A stretch of DNA of 64,000 nucleotides from contig JAKRSC010000008.1 in NCBI GenBank assembly GCA_022402565.1, positions 124,001-188,000 of the forward strand. Reading direction: 5' to 3'. Each line of letters starts with the position of its first letter. The first letter of the stretch is position 1. Under the pieces are notes generated by a model. It did no database searches, was not told the DNA's origin, and saw only the letters and a list, made by a program, of their open reading frames with translations. The position numbers and the translations under genes were made by a program. The DNA is from Hydrotalea sp. GTDB lineage: Bacteria > Bacteroidota > Bacteroidia > Chitinophagales > Chitinophagaceae. Below, piece by piece: positions 1 through 9,644 of this stretch.

Positions 1-273
1 TACCTCTCCATTTTTATTGCTTAGCAGTTCAACAGTATGATTACCTATTTGTGCAATATTATTTTTTTTATCGTTGAAAACAGCTTTATCCATGCCTTCA
101 AGCCACCCATTCCAAGCAGTTAAAGTTCCAACATGTGCTTGAGCTGTTTCAGCACTTGCTTGCATATCAATAGCCCTTGATACCAAGACATTAGAAGGGA
201 AAAGTAGTCCCATAGCTGTTAACAAAAGAAACAAAAAAACAACGCTGAATAGAATTAGTTTTAAGAATCTCAT
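1..273 (-). CDS. SRPBCC/polyketide-cyclase-like protein, N-terminal part only
   Basis: The reading frame starts at ATG 273-271 and runs off the left edge of the window, so only the first 91 codons are seen. The protein opens with a short basic stretch and a hydrophobic segment (residues about 4-25), a signal anchor or signal peptide. The following part, with SRAIDMQAS and TAWNGW, resembles the start of SRPBCC ligand-binding proteins of Bacteroidota, which typically have one N-terminal membrane segment and then the hydrophobic-pocket domain. The ATG overlaps the stop codon of the upstream permease by one base (TAATG), so the two are probably translationally coupled. The missing C-terminus prevents a firm family call, and no ligand can be proposed. 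Confidence 0.55.
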   Translation of the reverse strand, partial: MRFLKLILFSVVFLFLLLTAMGLLFPSNVLVSRAIDMQASAETAQAHVGTLTAWNGWLEGMDKAVFNDKKNNIAQIGNHTVELLSNKNGEV

Positions 274-1382
274 TATTCCCATTTAAATGTTTTAATGGCT
301 ATTGCATAAACTACAACAGTCCATATTGCAAGAATGCCTAATTCAAAACCCACATCAGTTATACTAGCTCCTTCAAAAGCAATACTTCTCATGGCATTGT
401 TGAAATGTGTGAGTGGTAATACATTACAAAATGGTTGTAGCCATTTTGGAAAAGCATCGATTGAGAAAAATGTTCCTGCTAATAAAAATTGAGGGAGTGT
501 AATCATATTAGCAAACGGTGGAATGGTGCTTTCAGTTTTAGCAAGACTGCTTACAATAAATCCGAAACCCATAAATAGCAGAAGAGAAAAACTACTTAAT
601 AGTAAGATGTCTAAAAAAGTTCTTAAGCCATGAACTAAAGTGAAATTAAAAGCAAAATGTCCAATACCAACAATGATCACAGCGGTCATAAGCTGAAAGA
701 GCATCCTTCCTAATCCTTCTCCCACAACAATATAGCCTCTTCGAATTGGAGTAGCATAGAATCGCTTTAGCACTAGTTGTTGTCGAAGATTGAAAAATAA
801 AAATGCAACACCAAAAACACCTGCACTTAGCAATGAAAAGCCTAATTGTCCAGGTAAAATAAAATCAATTGTGCGGTAAATTCTACCTGGAATTTTTTCT
901 ACTTGTTGGTTGATTCTTGCAATGGTAGCATTATTTGGAAACTGTTTTTGATTAACACCTGCAATTACAGCTTCTAATAATGATCTAAGTATCGCTAAAT
1001 TCTGTGGTTGAACTGCTTCTGAACTAATTATGTTAATTTGATAGGTACTATTGTTAGAAGAATTTTCTTGAATATGAATGAGCGCAGTAATTCTACCTTT
1101 TTCTAAATCTTCTCTTATCAAGTTTGTATCTTTTTGTACAATCTTTAAAGAGCTAATTTTTTGAAGGCTTTGGAACAAAACATTTGAAGTGTCGCTTGTA
1201 GGTGTAAAAGCGATTTGTACAGAAGTACCTCTATTATTCCCTAAAAATCCAAAAACTAGAATAAAAACCAATGGAAAGCCAATTGAAAATAAAACTGCAG
1301 AAGGAGAACGAAAGATTGCTTTCAAGCTGGCTTTCGTAACTGCCAACATCGCTTTTATTTGACTGTAGGGCTTGTTTTGCAT
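273..1382 (-). CDS. ABC-2 type transporter permease
   Basis: A 369-residue inner-membrane protein. One membrane segment lies near residues 25-47, then a soluble extracytoplasmic region to about residue 170, then a block of about five membrane segments ending near the C-terminus. This is the architecture of ABC-2 (YhgE/DrrB-like) export permeases, which work with a separate ATPase to export drugs, lipids or polymers. No ATPase gene lies beside it in the window; the upstream neighbour is sppA and the downstream one is an SRPBCC gene whose ATG overlaps this stop codon. The partner ATPase must be elsewhere or beyond the left edge. The substrate is unknown. The family call is secure from topology and the conserved C-terminal hydrophobic block. 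Confidence 0.8.
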   Translation of the reverse strand: MQNKPYSQIKAMLAVTKASLKAIFRSPSAVLFSIGFPLVFILVFGFLGNNRGTSVQIAFTPTSDTSNVLFQSLQKISSLKIVQKDTNLIREDLEKGRITALIHIQENSSNNSTYQINIISSEAVQPQNLAILRSLLEAVIAGVNQKQFPNNATIARINQQVEKIPGRIYRTIDFILPGQLGFSLLSAGVFGVAFLFFNLRQQLVLKRFYATPIRRGYIVVGEGLGRMLFQLMTAVIIVGIGHFAFNFTLVHGLRTFLDILLLSSFSLLLFMGFGFIVSSLAKTESTIPPFANMITLPQFLLAGTFFSIDAFPKWLQPFCNVLPLTHFNNAMRSIAFEGASITDVGFELGILAIWTVVVYAIAIKTFKWE

Positions 1383-1428
1383 TGTTCTTAAGAAAGGACA
1401 AAGCTATTTGAATAATGCCATTTGACAA

Positions 1429-3189
1429 TTATTTGATATTTACCTCGAATGGAATACGAGTTTGAGGACCATTCCCCATGAATTTAATTTGTTGTACATA
1501 TTGAAAGAATGGGTATAATTCAGGACCTAATGCGCTGGCAGCTGCATTTTGGCTGATGTTCTTTTTGTATTGTCCAGTTATTTGTGAAACAATATCAACT
1601 GGTTCAGGGTATTCACGTAGTTTATAGCTGCTTAATTTAGCTAGTTTGGCAGCAGAAGAAATAGCATCTTGTAATCCTCCTAATTTGTCGGTTAAACCAA
1701 TTTTTAAGGCTCTCTTTCCAGTCCATACTCTTCCTTGAGCAATAGAATCAACGTGAGATGCTTCAAGTTTTCTGCCGTCTGCAACTCTTTTTGTGAATAC
1801 TGCATAAACTGTATCAATTCCATTTTGGAAAATTCTCTTTTCTCCTTCATTCAATGGTCTATCAATGGATCCGAAATTTGCATAGGGGCCTGTAGCTACA
1901 CCGTCAAACGTAATACCAAGCTTGTTATTAAAGAATCCCTTCATGTTGGGAATCATTCCAAAAACGCCAATAGAGCCAGTTAATGTATTATTATTTGCAA
2001 ATACAGAGTCTGCAATACAAGATATATAATAGCCGCCAGAAGCTGCTAAATTACCCATACTAACAACGAGTGGTTTTTCCTGTTTTAACAAACTTAATTC
2101 CCTCCAGATAACATCACTAGCTAAAGCACTTCCCCCAGGAGAATTTACTCTAAGTACAACGGCTTTAATGGATTTATTTTTTCTAATATCACTTATGATT
2201 GATCTGTATTTGGCACTAGCAATGTAGCCATTCATTTCGTTTCCATCTATAATATCTCCATCTGCATATATAACTGCAATTTTATCATTTGCATTATTGC
2301 CTTCATTCAAATTAACTCCTGCAGCATATTCACCTAATCGAACGAAATTTATCTTGTCAGTACTTTTTTTACCAAGTTTATTAAGCATAACTGCTTTTAC
2401 TTCGTCATCATACATTAATCCATCAATGAGGCCATATTTTTTTGCATCAAATGAGGTTTGAATTGCTGCTGTATTGGCCCATTCTTTTAAATTGCTATTA
2501 CTTATTTTTCTATCACTAGCAACAGTTTCTATAAAGTGGTCATATAAGTCATTCAAATAAACTGAAGTTTGTAACTTATTCTCAGCTGTCATTGCTGTTG
2601 CTCTAAATGGCTCGGTTGCACTTTTAAACTTCCCTGCATAAAATACTTGTGCTTCAATTCCAAGCTTATCCAACATGCCTTTCAAGAAAATTATATTGGA
2701 TGAAAATCCAAGCCATTCCATACCTCCTTGTGGGTGTAAGAAAACGCTATCTGCTACGCTTGCTAAGTAATAAGCACTCTGCGGCATAACCTCCGCATAG
2801 GCAAATACAAACTTTTTTGATTCTTTGAATGTAGAAATAGCTTTTCTTAGTTCTTCACTACTTCCCCAACTATTAGCGTTATAACCTGTTTTTAAATAGA
2901 TGCCTTTAATTTTATCATCTTTTGTGGCATGCTCAATTAGTCGGATAGTTGTAAACAAAGAAGGGACTGTAGCACTAGGATCATCCTGCAATAAAAGAAG
3001 AGGATCCTCCTCTACAACTTCTGGATAGTTTTCACTAATGTCAATAACCAAAACACTATTATCACCTATGGAGGTTTGTGTTCCGGAAGAAACAACAGCT
3101 ACCAAACCTATAACTGTAAAAATTGCTGTTAAGGTAAAAACTACTAATGCTAAAAAAGAAGCAAAAAAGGTCTTAAAAAAGCTGCGCAT
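1429..3189 (-). CDS. sppA: Signal peptide peptidase SppA, 67K type
   Basis: A 586-residue membrane-anchored serine protease that degrades cleaved signal peptides and other membrane peptides at the periplasmic face of the inner membrane. The length fits the long two-domain form. There is one N-terminal membrane anchor (about residues 8-34). The expected Ser/Lys dyad is visible: Lys187 in AGKFKSATEPF and Ser384 in LAASGGYY, preceded by the conserved VNSPGGSA loop near residue 350. It is transcribed away from folK, with about 60 bp between the two start codons. The order sppA then permease on the same strand, 46 bp apart, may be an operon, but nothing shows a functional link. Confidence 0.93.
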   Translation of the reverse strand: MRSFFKTFFASFLALVVFTLTAIFTVIGLVAVVSSGTQTSIGDNSVLVIDISENYPEVVEEDPLLLLQDDPSATVPSLFTTIRLIEHATKDDKIKGIYLKTGYNANSWGSSEELRKAISTFKESKKFVFAYAEVMPQSAYYLASVADSVFLHPQGGMEWLGFSSNIIFLKGMLDKLGIEAQVFYAGKFKSATEPFRATAMTAENKLQTSVYLNDLYDHFIETVASDRKISNSNLKEWANTAAIQTSFDAKKYGLIDGLMYDDEVKAVMLNKLGKKSTDKINFVRLGEYAAGVNLNEGNNANDKIAVIYADGDIIDGNEMNGYIASAKYRSIISDIRKNKSIKAVVLRVNSPGGSALASDVIWRELSLLKQEKPLVVSMGNLAASGGYYISCIADSVFANNNTLTGSIGVFGMIPNMKGFFNNKLGITFDGVATGPYANFGSIDRPLNEGEKRIFQNGIDTVYAVFTKRVADGRKLEASHVDSIAQGRVWTGKRALKIGLTDKLGGLQDAISSAAKLAKLSSYKLREYPEPVDIVSQITGQYKKNISQNAAASALGPELYPFFQYVQQIKFMGNGPQTRIPFEVNIK

Positions 3190-3251
3190 ATCTTTTATCT
3201 AAATTGGATGTGAAAATAAAGATATTTGCCTGCTTAAAACAAGCAGTTTAT

Positions 3252-3740
3252 ATGAATTTGGCCTATTTGCTGATAGGAGGTAATTTGGGGGATAGAGAAC
3301 AATTATTATGTAAGGCTACAAGCTTAATTCAGCTAAGTTGCGGCAACATATTACAAAAATCTTCTATTTATGAAACCAGTCCTTGGGGGCTTACAAATCA
3401 ACCAGGATTTTTAAACCAAGTATTGGTATTAGAAACTTCTTTTAGAGCTGAGCAGCTCATGGGAGAGTTGTTGCTTATTGAAGAAGAAATGGGGAGAAAG
3501 AGGACTCAAAAATATGGTCCAAGAACTATCGATATTGATATTCTCTTCTTTAATCAAGATCTGATTCATTCTGAAATTGTTGTGATTCCCCATCCTAGAA
3601 TCCATGAAAGAAGGTTTGTTCTAGTGCCTCTTTGTGAACTCAATCCTAATTTGCAACATCCTGTTTTTAAACAATCAATGAAAAATTTATTGGAAAACTG
3701 TTCAGATGAGGGAATTGTGAAAAAGTTCTCTACAAACTAG
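3252..3740 (+). CDS. folK: 2-amino-4-hydroxy-6-hydroxymethyldihydropteridine diphosphokinase
   Basis: Transfers pyrophosphate from ATP to the pterin intermediate of folate synthesis. The family signature is clear: an N-terminal LLIGGNLGDRE, then YGPRTIDIDILFF and HPRIHERRFVLVPL. An open frame extends 48 bases further upstream to 3204, but the ATG at 3252 gives a protein of 162 residues beginning MNLAYLLIGGN, the usual FolK start, and is preferred. A deoxynucleoside kinase gene follows after 29 bp, an order I recall from many Bacteroidota. It is divergent from sppA. Confidence 0.93.
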   Translation: MNLAYLLIGGNLGDREQLLCKATSLIQLSCGNILQKSSIYETSPWGLTNQPGFLNQVLVLETSFRAEQLMGELLLIEEEMGRKRTQKYGPRTIDIDILFFNQDLIHSEIVVIPHPRIHERRFVLVPLCELNPNLQHPVFKQSMKNLLENCSDEGIVKKFSTN

Positions 3741-3769
3741 TAGACCACATTTGTATTTTTGACGCCTGC

Positions 3770-4402
3770 ATGAAGCATCATTTTATTACGATAGAAGGGA
3801 ATATTGGAGCAGGTAAAACAACCTTGGCTCATTTATTGGCAAAACATTTTGAAGCTCGATTAATTTTGGAGGAATTTGCAGATAATCCTTTTCTCCCTAA
3901 GTTTTACGATAATCCACAACAGTATGCTTTCCCATTAGAGCTGTTCTTTCTAGCGGAGCGATACAAGCAAATGAAGGAACAGTTACACACCAACGATTTG
4001 TTTCAATCTATTACTATTTCTGATTATTTGTTTACTAAGTGTTTGCTTTTTGCAAAGGTGAACTTACCTGAAGAAGAATTTAGACTTTATCAGAAACTAT
4101 TTGATATTATTCAGCAGCAAATGGTTTTCCCAGATATTTTAATATACCTGCATGCCCCTGTCAATAAGTTGCAGTCAAATATCAAAAAGCGTAATCGTCC
4201 TTACGAACAGCATATTCCTGATGAATATTTATTTAATATTCAAGAGACTTATACGAGCTATATTAAGCAGCATCACATAAAAACTATTTTTATTGATGCT
4301 TCCAATGCAGATTTTCTTGGAAACGAGAAACATCTTCAAGTTGTATTAGATGCGCTTGATAAAGATTACGAAACTGGACAACATTACTTTAGTCTTCCTT
4401 GA
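3770..4402 (+). CDS. Deoxynucleoside kinase (dAK/dGK-like)
   Basis: A 210-residue P-loop kinase phosphorylating deoxynucleosides for nucleotide salvage. The Walker A motif GNIGAGKTT sits at about residues 9-17, followed by the family pattern of an EEF motif after the first helix, ERYKQMKEQL near residue 65, and a DYLFTK motif near residue 83. The size equals typical bacterial deoxyadenosine/deoxyguanosine kinases. The specificity (dA, dG, dC) cannot be read from the sequence alone. A TATTTTTG box ends 8 nt before the ATG, matching the TAnnTTTG promoter motif of this phylum, so the mRNA may have a very short leader. The stop codon overlaps the TTG start of the next gene. Confidence 0.85.
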   Translation: MKHHFITIEGNIGAGKTTLAHLLAKHFEARLILEEFADNPFLPKFYDNPQQYAFPLELFFLAERYKQMKEQLHTNDLFQSITISDYLFTKCLLFAKVNLPEEEFRLYQKLFDIIQQQMVFPDILIYLHAPVNKLQSNIKKRNRPYEQHIPDEYLFNIQETYTSYIKQHHIKTIFIDASNADFLGNEKHLQVVLDALDKDYETGQHYFSLP

Positions 4403-5640
4403 GTGACCATCCATCCATACACCCCTTTCAAGTACTGCGCATTCGTGAGTATCGCTTTTTAATGATTGGTAGATTTTTCTTCATCATGGGATTACGCATG
4501 ATGGGAACTTTAGTTGGATGGTGGGTATATGAGTTAACTGGTAACCCTTTTGCAATTGGATTAATTGGGTTAGCAGAAGTGATCCCAGCAGTTGGATTGA
4601 GTTTGTATGCAGGACATGTGATTGATATTGGGGAGAAGCGAAAAATATTGCTTACAGGAGCGGGGATGTATTTTTTGATAGCAGCTGCATTGTTGGCATT
4701 ATCGTGGAAAGGAAATTTGTATTTTTCTGATCAGCAAACGGTTTATGTTATTTATGCTGCTATTTTTTTAACAGGTGTTTTTCGTGCTTTTACTGGTCCA
4801 AGCTTTGGAGCTATGCTCGGACAAATTGTTCCTAAAGAATTATTACAACAAGCAACAACGTGGAATCAAGGAACTTGGTTAACTGCATCGGTTTTTGGTC
4901 ATGCAGGAGCTGGATTGTTAATTGCATTTCTAGGGAATACAGGGACCCTCGCTACTTTACTCATAAGTGTTGGTATTGGTTGGATGTGCATGACAGGCAT
5001 TTTACCTAAGCCACCTTCATTGCAGTCTCTTGAAAGTAAAACATGGGATAGTGTTAAAGAAGGCTTACAATTTGTTTTTAAAACAAAAGAAATTTTGGGA
5101 GCTCTTACTTTAGATCTTTTTGCTGTTCTATTTGGAGGTGCTGTTGCAATGGTTCCAGTTTTTGCTAAAGATATTCTGAAAGTTGGTCCTAGTGGATTTG
5201 GGTGGCTAAATGCAGCAGTCGATATTGGAGCTATTTTAATAGTAATATTCTTAACATTGCGCCCAATTCAAAAACAACAAGGGAAAAAATTAATGTTGGC
5301 TGTAGGTGGATTCGGATTGTGCATTATCCTTTTTGCTATTAGTAAGTCATTTTGGTGGTCTTTTGTTTTATTAGTTATAGCAGGTATATTAGATGGAATT
5401 AGTGTAGTAATTCGTGGCACTATTCTTCAGCTAAAAACACCGCAACATATGCGTGGCAGGGTAATGAGCGTCAACTCAATGTTTATCAACAGCAGTAATG
5501 AATTAGGTCAATTTGAGAGTGGGGTAGCAGCTCGATACATGGGCGTGGTGCCTTCAGTAATTTTTGGCGGAAGTATGACTCTATTGGTAGTGTTGGTTAC
5601 TTGGTTGAAAGCTCCTTCTTTGAAGAAACTAGAATACTAA
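4399..5640 (+). CDS. MFS transporter (MFS_3/EntS-like)
   Basis: A 413-residue, twelve-segment major-facilitator protein. The N-terminal half carries the motif-A-like loop GHVIDIGEKRK between segments 2 and 3, and the layout resembles MFS_3 efflux proteins (EntS-like). The start appears to be TTG at 4399, which overlaps the TGA stop of the kinase gene by TTGA; no better ATG precedes the first membrane segment. Translation is therefore probably coupled to the kinase gene. The 3' end overlaps the convergent ligase gene by 4 bp. The substrate is unknown; context with folK and a nucleoside kinase hints at nothing specific. Confidence 0.82.
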   Translation: MSDHPSIHPFQVLRIREYRFLMIGRFFFIMGLRMMGTLVGWWVYELTGNPFAIGLIGLAEVIPAVGLSLYAGHVIDIGEKRKILLTGAGMYFLIAAALLALSWKGNLYFSDQQTVYVIYAAIFLTGVFRAFTGPSFGAMLGQIVPKELLQQATTWNQGTWLTASVFGHAGAGLLIAFLGNTGTLATLLISVGIGWMCMTGILPKPPSLQSLESKTWDSVKEGLQFVFKTKEILGALTLDLFAVLFGGAVAMVPVFAKDILKVGPSGFGWLNAAVDIGAILIVIFLTLRPIQKQQGKKLMLAVGGFGLCIILFAISKSFWWSFVLLVIAGILDGISVVIRGTILQLKTPQHMRGRVMSVNSMFINSSNELGQFESGVAARYMGVVPSVIFGGSMTLLVVLVTWLKAPSLKKLEY

Positions 5641-7238
5641 TTGCCATAGCTTTTTAGTAATGCTCTTAAATCTTCTATAGTGTTTGCTTCTTCTTTTGGT
5701 TTGTCTTTGCGCCATCTGTGTATTCTTGGAAAACGAACGGCTATTCCGCATTTATGTCTTTTGCTTACCGAAATCCCTTCAAATGCAATTTCGAAAACAA
5801 GTTCTGGTGGTACGGTTCTTACAGGACCAAATTTTTCAATAGCATGCTTTTTTACAAACTGATCTACTTCATTGAACTCTGCATCTGTTAGTCCACTATA
5901 TGCTTTTGCAAAGGGAATCCATTTCTCCCCATCTCTAACTGCAAATGTATAGTCTGTAAAAAGATTGCTCCTTCTACCATGTCCTTTCTGTGCATAAATT
6001 ATAACGGCATCAATCGTTAATGGATCTACTTTCCATTTCCACCAGTCACCTCTTTTTCTACCTGATAAATAAGGCGAATCTTTTCTTTTAATCATGAAAC
6101 CTTCTGCCAACATTTCCCTCGAATGTAATCGGAGTGATGCAAGTTGATTCCAGTCATCAAATTGAACAATCGGTGAAAGCTGAATGATAGAGGATGAAAT
6201 TTTTGATATAAACGATTCAAGTAAGATTTTTCTTTCTAAAAGAGGAGTGTTTCTCAAGTCTTTTCTTTCCGCTTCCAGTAAATCATAGGCAAAAAATCCA
6301 ACGGGCGCATCTTGCAGTAGTTTTTTTGAAACTTTTTTTCTTCCAAGTCTAGTTTGTAAAAGTGAAAATGGGAGGGGTTTTCCTGCTCTCATGCAAATAA
6401 TTTCTCCATCTATAACCGTCCCATCAGGCAGCTGCATAGCTAGTTCTTTTAACTCTGGAAACTGGTCTGTTACCAATTCCTCACCTCTGCTCCAAATATA
6501 GCATTGCAGGTTTCTAATTATGATTTGCCCTCTTATCCCATCCCATTTCCATTCTGCCAACCATTCACTTGGTGAGCCCAATTCTGTTGGCTTATGCTCG
6601 AGTGCGTAAGCAAGATAAAAAGGATAGGGTTTTGAATCATCTGATTCTATAGAGCTATTATCAAAAAAAGTAGTTAACTCGGTTGTTGCTGGCTCCCATT
6701 TGCCCGATAGTCGGTGTGTAAGTGTACTAATCTCAATTCCCGAAAATTTTGAAAGGCCTTTAATTACCATTTGTTCTGATATACCAATTCTAAATCCACC
6801 TGTAATGAGCTTATTGAAAATAAATTGGAAGGTTGGATGGGGAATGGACCAGTATTTTAATATCAATGTATGTTTTTCTTCATCAGGGCTTCCAGAGATA
6901 TTAATCATTTCTTGTATCAACTCAGTTAATGTTTGAGGCAATTCGGTCGTTTCAGAAGTATTAGTTTTATTCAGTAAAGCAATAGTCTCTGCTAAGTCGC
7001 CAACAGTATGGTAACATTCTTCAAAAAGCCATTCTTCAATTTTATTTTTCGAGCAGCACCATTGTTTTAAGAGGCTAGTTTTTACAATACGTTTTGGTCT
7101 TCTTCCACTAAATAAGGCAATCGTCCAAACAATATCTTTAGAAATTGCTTCATTACAGTATTTCACAATAGCATCTACTTTGTCGTTTGTGCTTGTACTT
7201 TGATCAAGTTGTTGAATAAGGTGAATGAACTGTTTCAT
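5637..7238 (-). CDS. ATP-dependent DNA ligase (ligase-associated DNA-damage-response type)
   Basis: A 533-residue ATP-dependent DNA ligase. An N-terminal DNA-binding domain spans about residues 1-200. The nucleotidyltransferase domain has the adenylated lysine in EWKWDGIRGQ (K at about 230), motif III near FFAYDLLEA, motif IV EGFMIKR and motif V WWKWKVDPLT. The C-terminal OB domain follows. It lacks the polymerase and phosphoesterase domains of LigD, and no ku gene is nearby. The ATG overlaps the stop of the MBL-fold exonuclease by four bases. This pair is the known 'ligase-associated DNA damage response' module, which in other bacteria also includes a DEXH helicase and a phosphoesterase; neither is here. 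Confidence 0.9.
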   Translation of the reverse strand: MKQFIHLIQQLDQSTSTNDKVDAIVKYCNEAISKDIVWTIALFSGRRPKRIVKTSLLKQWCCSKNKIEEWLFEECYHTVGDLAETIALLNKTNTSETTELPQTLTELIQEMINISGSPDEEKHTLILKYWSIPHPTFQFIFNKLITGGFRIGISEQMVIKGLSKFSGIEISTLTHRLSGKWEPATTELTTFFDNSSIESDDSKPYPFYLAYALEHKPTELGSPSEWLAEWKWDGIRGQIIIRNLQCYIWSRGEELVTDQFPELKELAMQLPDGTVIDGEIICMRAGKPLPFSLLQTRLGRKKVSKKLLQDAPVGFFAYDLLEAERKDLRNTPLLERKILLESFISKISSSIIQLSPIVQFDDWNQLASLRLHSREMLAEGFMIKRKDSPYLSGRKRGDWWKWKVDPLTIDAVIIYAQKGHGRRSNLFTDYTFAVRDGEKWIPFAKAYSGLTDAEFNEVDQFVKKHAIEKFGPVRTVPPELVFEIAFEGISVSKRHKCGIAVRFPRIHRWRKDKPKEEANTIEDLRALLKSYGN

Positions 7239-8248
7239 GAAGTCTCTATGTTTGTTTGTTCTTCTTCATCTTGACCAAATAAAGTTGATAATGTTTCAGC
7301 CTGGTATCCCCGTTCATTGAGATACTTGGTAAGTACATGTGTGAATCCATGAGTGGCTAAAATATGCTGAGCACCAGTTGCTTCAATTGCTGAAAGTAAT
7401 CCATTCCAATCGGCATGATCACTTAATACAAATCCTTTATCAACATTTCTTCTTCTTTGGTTACCCCTCACTTGCATCCATCCACTGCAAATAGCTCTCT
7501 GAGAAGGGCCTAATTTTTTGAGCCAATTAGTTTGATCAGCTGAAGGAGGCGCAATAACAACGCCTTTGGAAAAATCAATTGGTTTTAATCCATTATGTAT
7601 GCGTATTACGGGTTGAAGTGAATGTTGTTGCTGAATTAATATTTCTTGAGTATTTGCAATTGCTCCATGAGCGTAAATAGGAATATTCAAAGGAGCTAAG
7701 GCTTCAATAACTCTTTGTGCTTTTCCTAAGCTATAGGTGAATAATACTGGAGTCACCTGCTTTTCATGTGCTTCTTTTACCCAATGTCTAATGGAGGAAT
7801 ACACTTGCTCTTGTTCCTCCCATTGATAAATTGGTAGACCAAAAGTTGACTCTGTAATAAAATGATTGCAACTAATAGGTTCAAATGAACCGCTAATACC
7901 ATCATTTTTTGTTTTATAATCACCACTAACCACCCATGTATCATCTTTGTAACGAACTCTAATCTGAGAAGATCCAATGATATGTCCAGCAGGAAAAAAT
8001 GTAATTTCTATGCTATTGATAAAAATTGATTTACCCCATGCAATTCCTTGATAAGGATGGTTGCCTAAACGAAGTTGCAGAAGTGGAACAGTATGTTCAT
8101 GGCATAAATAGGATGTACAACCCCACCTTGCATGGTCGCTGTGGGCATGGGTAATTAATGCTTTATTAACAGGGCGCCAAGGATCAATGAAGAAGTCACC
8201 TAGCTCGCAATACAAACCATGACTAGTTAATTCCAATAATGGCTTCAT
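7235..8248 (-). CDS. Ligase-associated DNA-damage-response exonuclease (MBL fold)
   Basis: A 337-residue metallo-beta-lactamase-fold nuclease of the SNM1/Pso2-like group. Metal-binding residues are visible in THAHSDHARWG (HxHxDH, about residues 33-40), in FFPAGHIIGSSQ, in VVSGDYK and in the C-terminal FVLSDHADW. It is expected to process damaged or cross-linked DNA ends ahead of the ligase encoded by the next gene, with which it overlaps by ATGA. The DUF2256 gene ends 6 nt upstream, so the three genes 8403-5637 look like one transcript. The role in repair is inferred from the family; nothing in the sequence shows induction by damage. Confidence 0.9.
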   Translation of the reverse strand: MKPLLELTSHGLYCELGDFFIDPWRPVNKALITHAHSDHARWGCTSYLCHEHTVPLLQLRLGNHPYQGIAWGKSIFINSIEITFFPAGHIIGSSQIRVRYKDDTWVVSGDYKTKNDGISGSFEPISCNHFITESTFGLPIYQWEEQEQVYSSIRHWVKEAHEKQVTPVLFTYSLGKAQRVIEALAPLNIPIYAHGAIANTQEILIQQQHSLQPVIRIHNGLKPIDFSKGVVIAPPSADQTNWLKKLGPSQRAICSGWMQVRGNQRRRNVDKGFVLSDHADWNGLLSAIEATGAQHILATHGFTHVLTKYLNERGYQAETLSTLFGQDEEEQTNIETS

Positions 8249-8253
8249 GGTAA

Positions 8254-8403
8254 TTACTTTTTGGTTTGACTTCTATTGCTTCTACATTTATCGCTGCAAT
8301 ATTTTACTTCATCCCAAACTTTTTCCCATTTTTTTCTCCAGGAAAAAGGTCTCTTGCAAACTTCACAAATCTTCTTAGGTAAATGAGGTTTTTTGTGTGC
8401 CAT
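8254..8403 (-). CDS. DUF2256 zinc-ribbon-like small protein
   Basis: A 49-residue basic protein starting [16 protein letters not shown]. It carries two cysteine pairs (ICEVC at residues 12-16 and YCSDKC at 35-40) flanking a W-rich basic stretch ([11 protein letters not shown]), the pattern of DUF2256, a presumed small zinc-binding protein. In other bacteria DUF2256 genes are often next to photolyase/cryptochrome genes. Here it directly precedes the exonuclease-ligase pair with a 6-nt gap and the same direction, again a repair context. Function unknown. The start is secure because the ATG begins the conserved basic N-terminus. Confidence 0.85.
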   Translation of the reverse strand: MAHKKPHLPKKICEVCKRPFSWRKKWEKVWDEVKYCSDKCRSNRSQTKK

Positions 8404-8428
8404 ACACAAGTAACCAATAAATTCGAAA

Positions 8429-9616
8429 TTAGTTGACTTGTCGAATCACGCCATTAATTCTTCTAATAAAATAAAGTTTTCTGTTTTCAATATAGTCTGG
8501 CTCATTTCTAGATTTATCTGTGAAGTAAGGTTTGAATTGGAATTCATGAAACACTTTCGCATCAGAGTCTGATAAATTTCTTACTAAATCACCTTTATGC
8601 TTTATCAACAATACTCCAAAATGATACATTGCCTCATATCCTTTCCATACCATATCACTCGGACGTCCAGCATATTTTTCTTTAAAAATTTCAGTGAGAC
8701 GATTGATTGTACTATCATTTGGTTGGAAATAATATGGTGTAGAGTGAACCAATTCAATGTCTTTAAATTCTGATCTTTGTAAGTTTTTTAGGCCGTCCCA
8801 AGTAGGCATTCCAATCATACTAAGGTTATATTTTTTGCCAAAAGGGCTTAGCTGTGCAATTAAACGCTGTGCAAAATTTTCTTGAACAGAACCAACAAAA
8901 ACTGTATTTCTTTTTGTACTGTCTAATAGTGGAACTATATCTGTTGCTTGAACACTATCACTTACCTGCACTATTGTATAGTTAAGATTAGTTCCTCTAC
9001 TGTTTCTCTTCGCATCTGCTAGTAAATCAAGAATCATTTTTTCTGTTGAACCATTTTTTGTAACGACGACCATTTTCCCTAGCGAATAATACTTCTGCAT
9101 AAATTGGTATAGCTCTTCAATATGTACTCGAAGTGTTGGGTTCATCATAATAAATTCGGGATGATTGGTCAGCCCTCCATCATTTGGTAGTGTAGCAGAA
9201 AGTAGGGGTATGTTTTTTTCTCTAGTAAAATCTGCAAGAGTTTGAATATCGTTTCTCGACGAAAAGTGGGCAATAATTAAATCAACATCTTGAATTGTAG
9301 CTAATTCCTGATTAACACCTCTAGATGATTTGCTATCCACTACAATAACTTCTAATCCTTCCCAATTCTTTTTTAAATCATCTAAAGCTAACATTGCTCC
9401 ATTATAAAATTCTAGTCCAGGTATCATGACCCTTGGCAATGCAGTTGCATTACCTTTATAAACTCCATTAGCATCAAAAACAGAATCAATATAAAGTGGA
9501 AGTACCAAACCAATTTTAACTGGTTTTTCATTTTGCGCAAAAGCAACTTGGCCTCTGATAAGCACAAAAAGAAATGCAATAAGTCTATAAATATTTCGAA
9601 TATTAGCTTTCAACAT
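8429..9616 (-). CDS. Exported amino-acid-type periplasmic binding protein (Peripla_BP_6 fold)
   Basis: A 395-residue protein with a signal peptide (residues 1-28, ending GQVAFAQ) and a mature part resembling the LivK/Peripla_BP_6 receptor fold, starting [11 protein letters not shown]. Such proteins in Bacteroidota often lack a cognate ABC transporter nearby, as here, and are sometimes accessory to peptidoglycan-binding modules; no LysM is visible. The open frame continues 78 bases further upstream into guaA, but the ATG at 9616 immediately precedes the signal peptide and lies 28 bp after the guaA stop, so it is preferred. Probably cotranscribed with guaA. The ligand is unknown. Confidence 0.72.
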   Translation of the reverse strand: MLKANIRNIYRLIAFLFVLIRGQVAFAQNEKPVKIGLVLPLYIDSVFDANGVYKGNATALPRVMIPGLEFYNGAMLALDDLKKNWEGLEVIVVDSKSSRGVNQELATIQDVDLIIAHFSSRNDIQTLADFTREKNIPLLSATLPNDGGLTNHPEFIMMNPTLRVHIEELYQFMQKYYSLGKMVVVTKNGSTEKMILDLLADAKRNSRGTNLNYTIVQVSDSVQATDIVPLLDSTKRNTVFVGSVQENFAQRLIAQLSPFGKKYNLSMIGMPTWDGLKNLQRSEFKDIELVHSTPYYFQPNDSTINRLTEIFKEKYAGRPSDMVWKGYEAMYHFGVLLIKHKGDLVRNLSDSDAKVFHEFQFKPYFTDKSRNEPDYIENRKLYFIRRINGVIRQVN

Positions 9617-9644
9617 AAAATATGTTTTATCAAATACAGTGCCA

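Noticed and set aside
5637-7238. NHEJ LigD
   Set aside because: No polymerase or phosphoesterase domain and no ku gene; the overlap with the MBL exonuclease points to the damage-response module.
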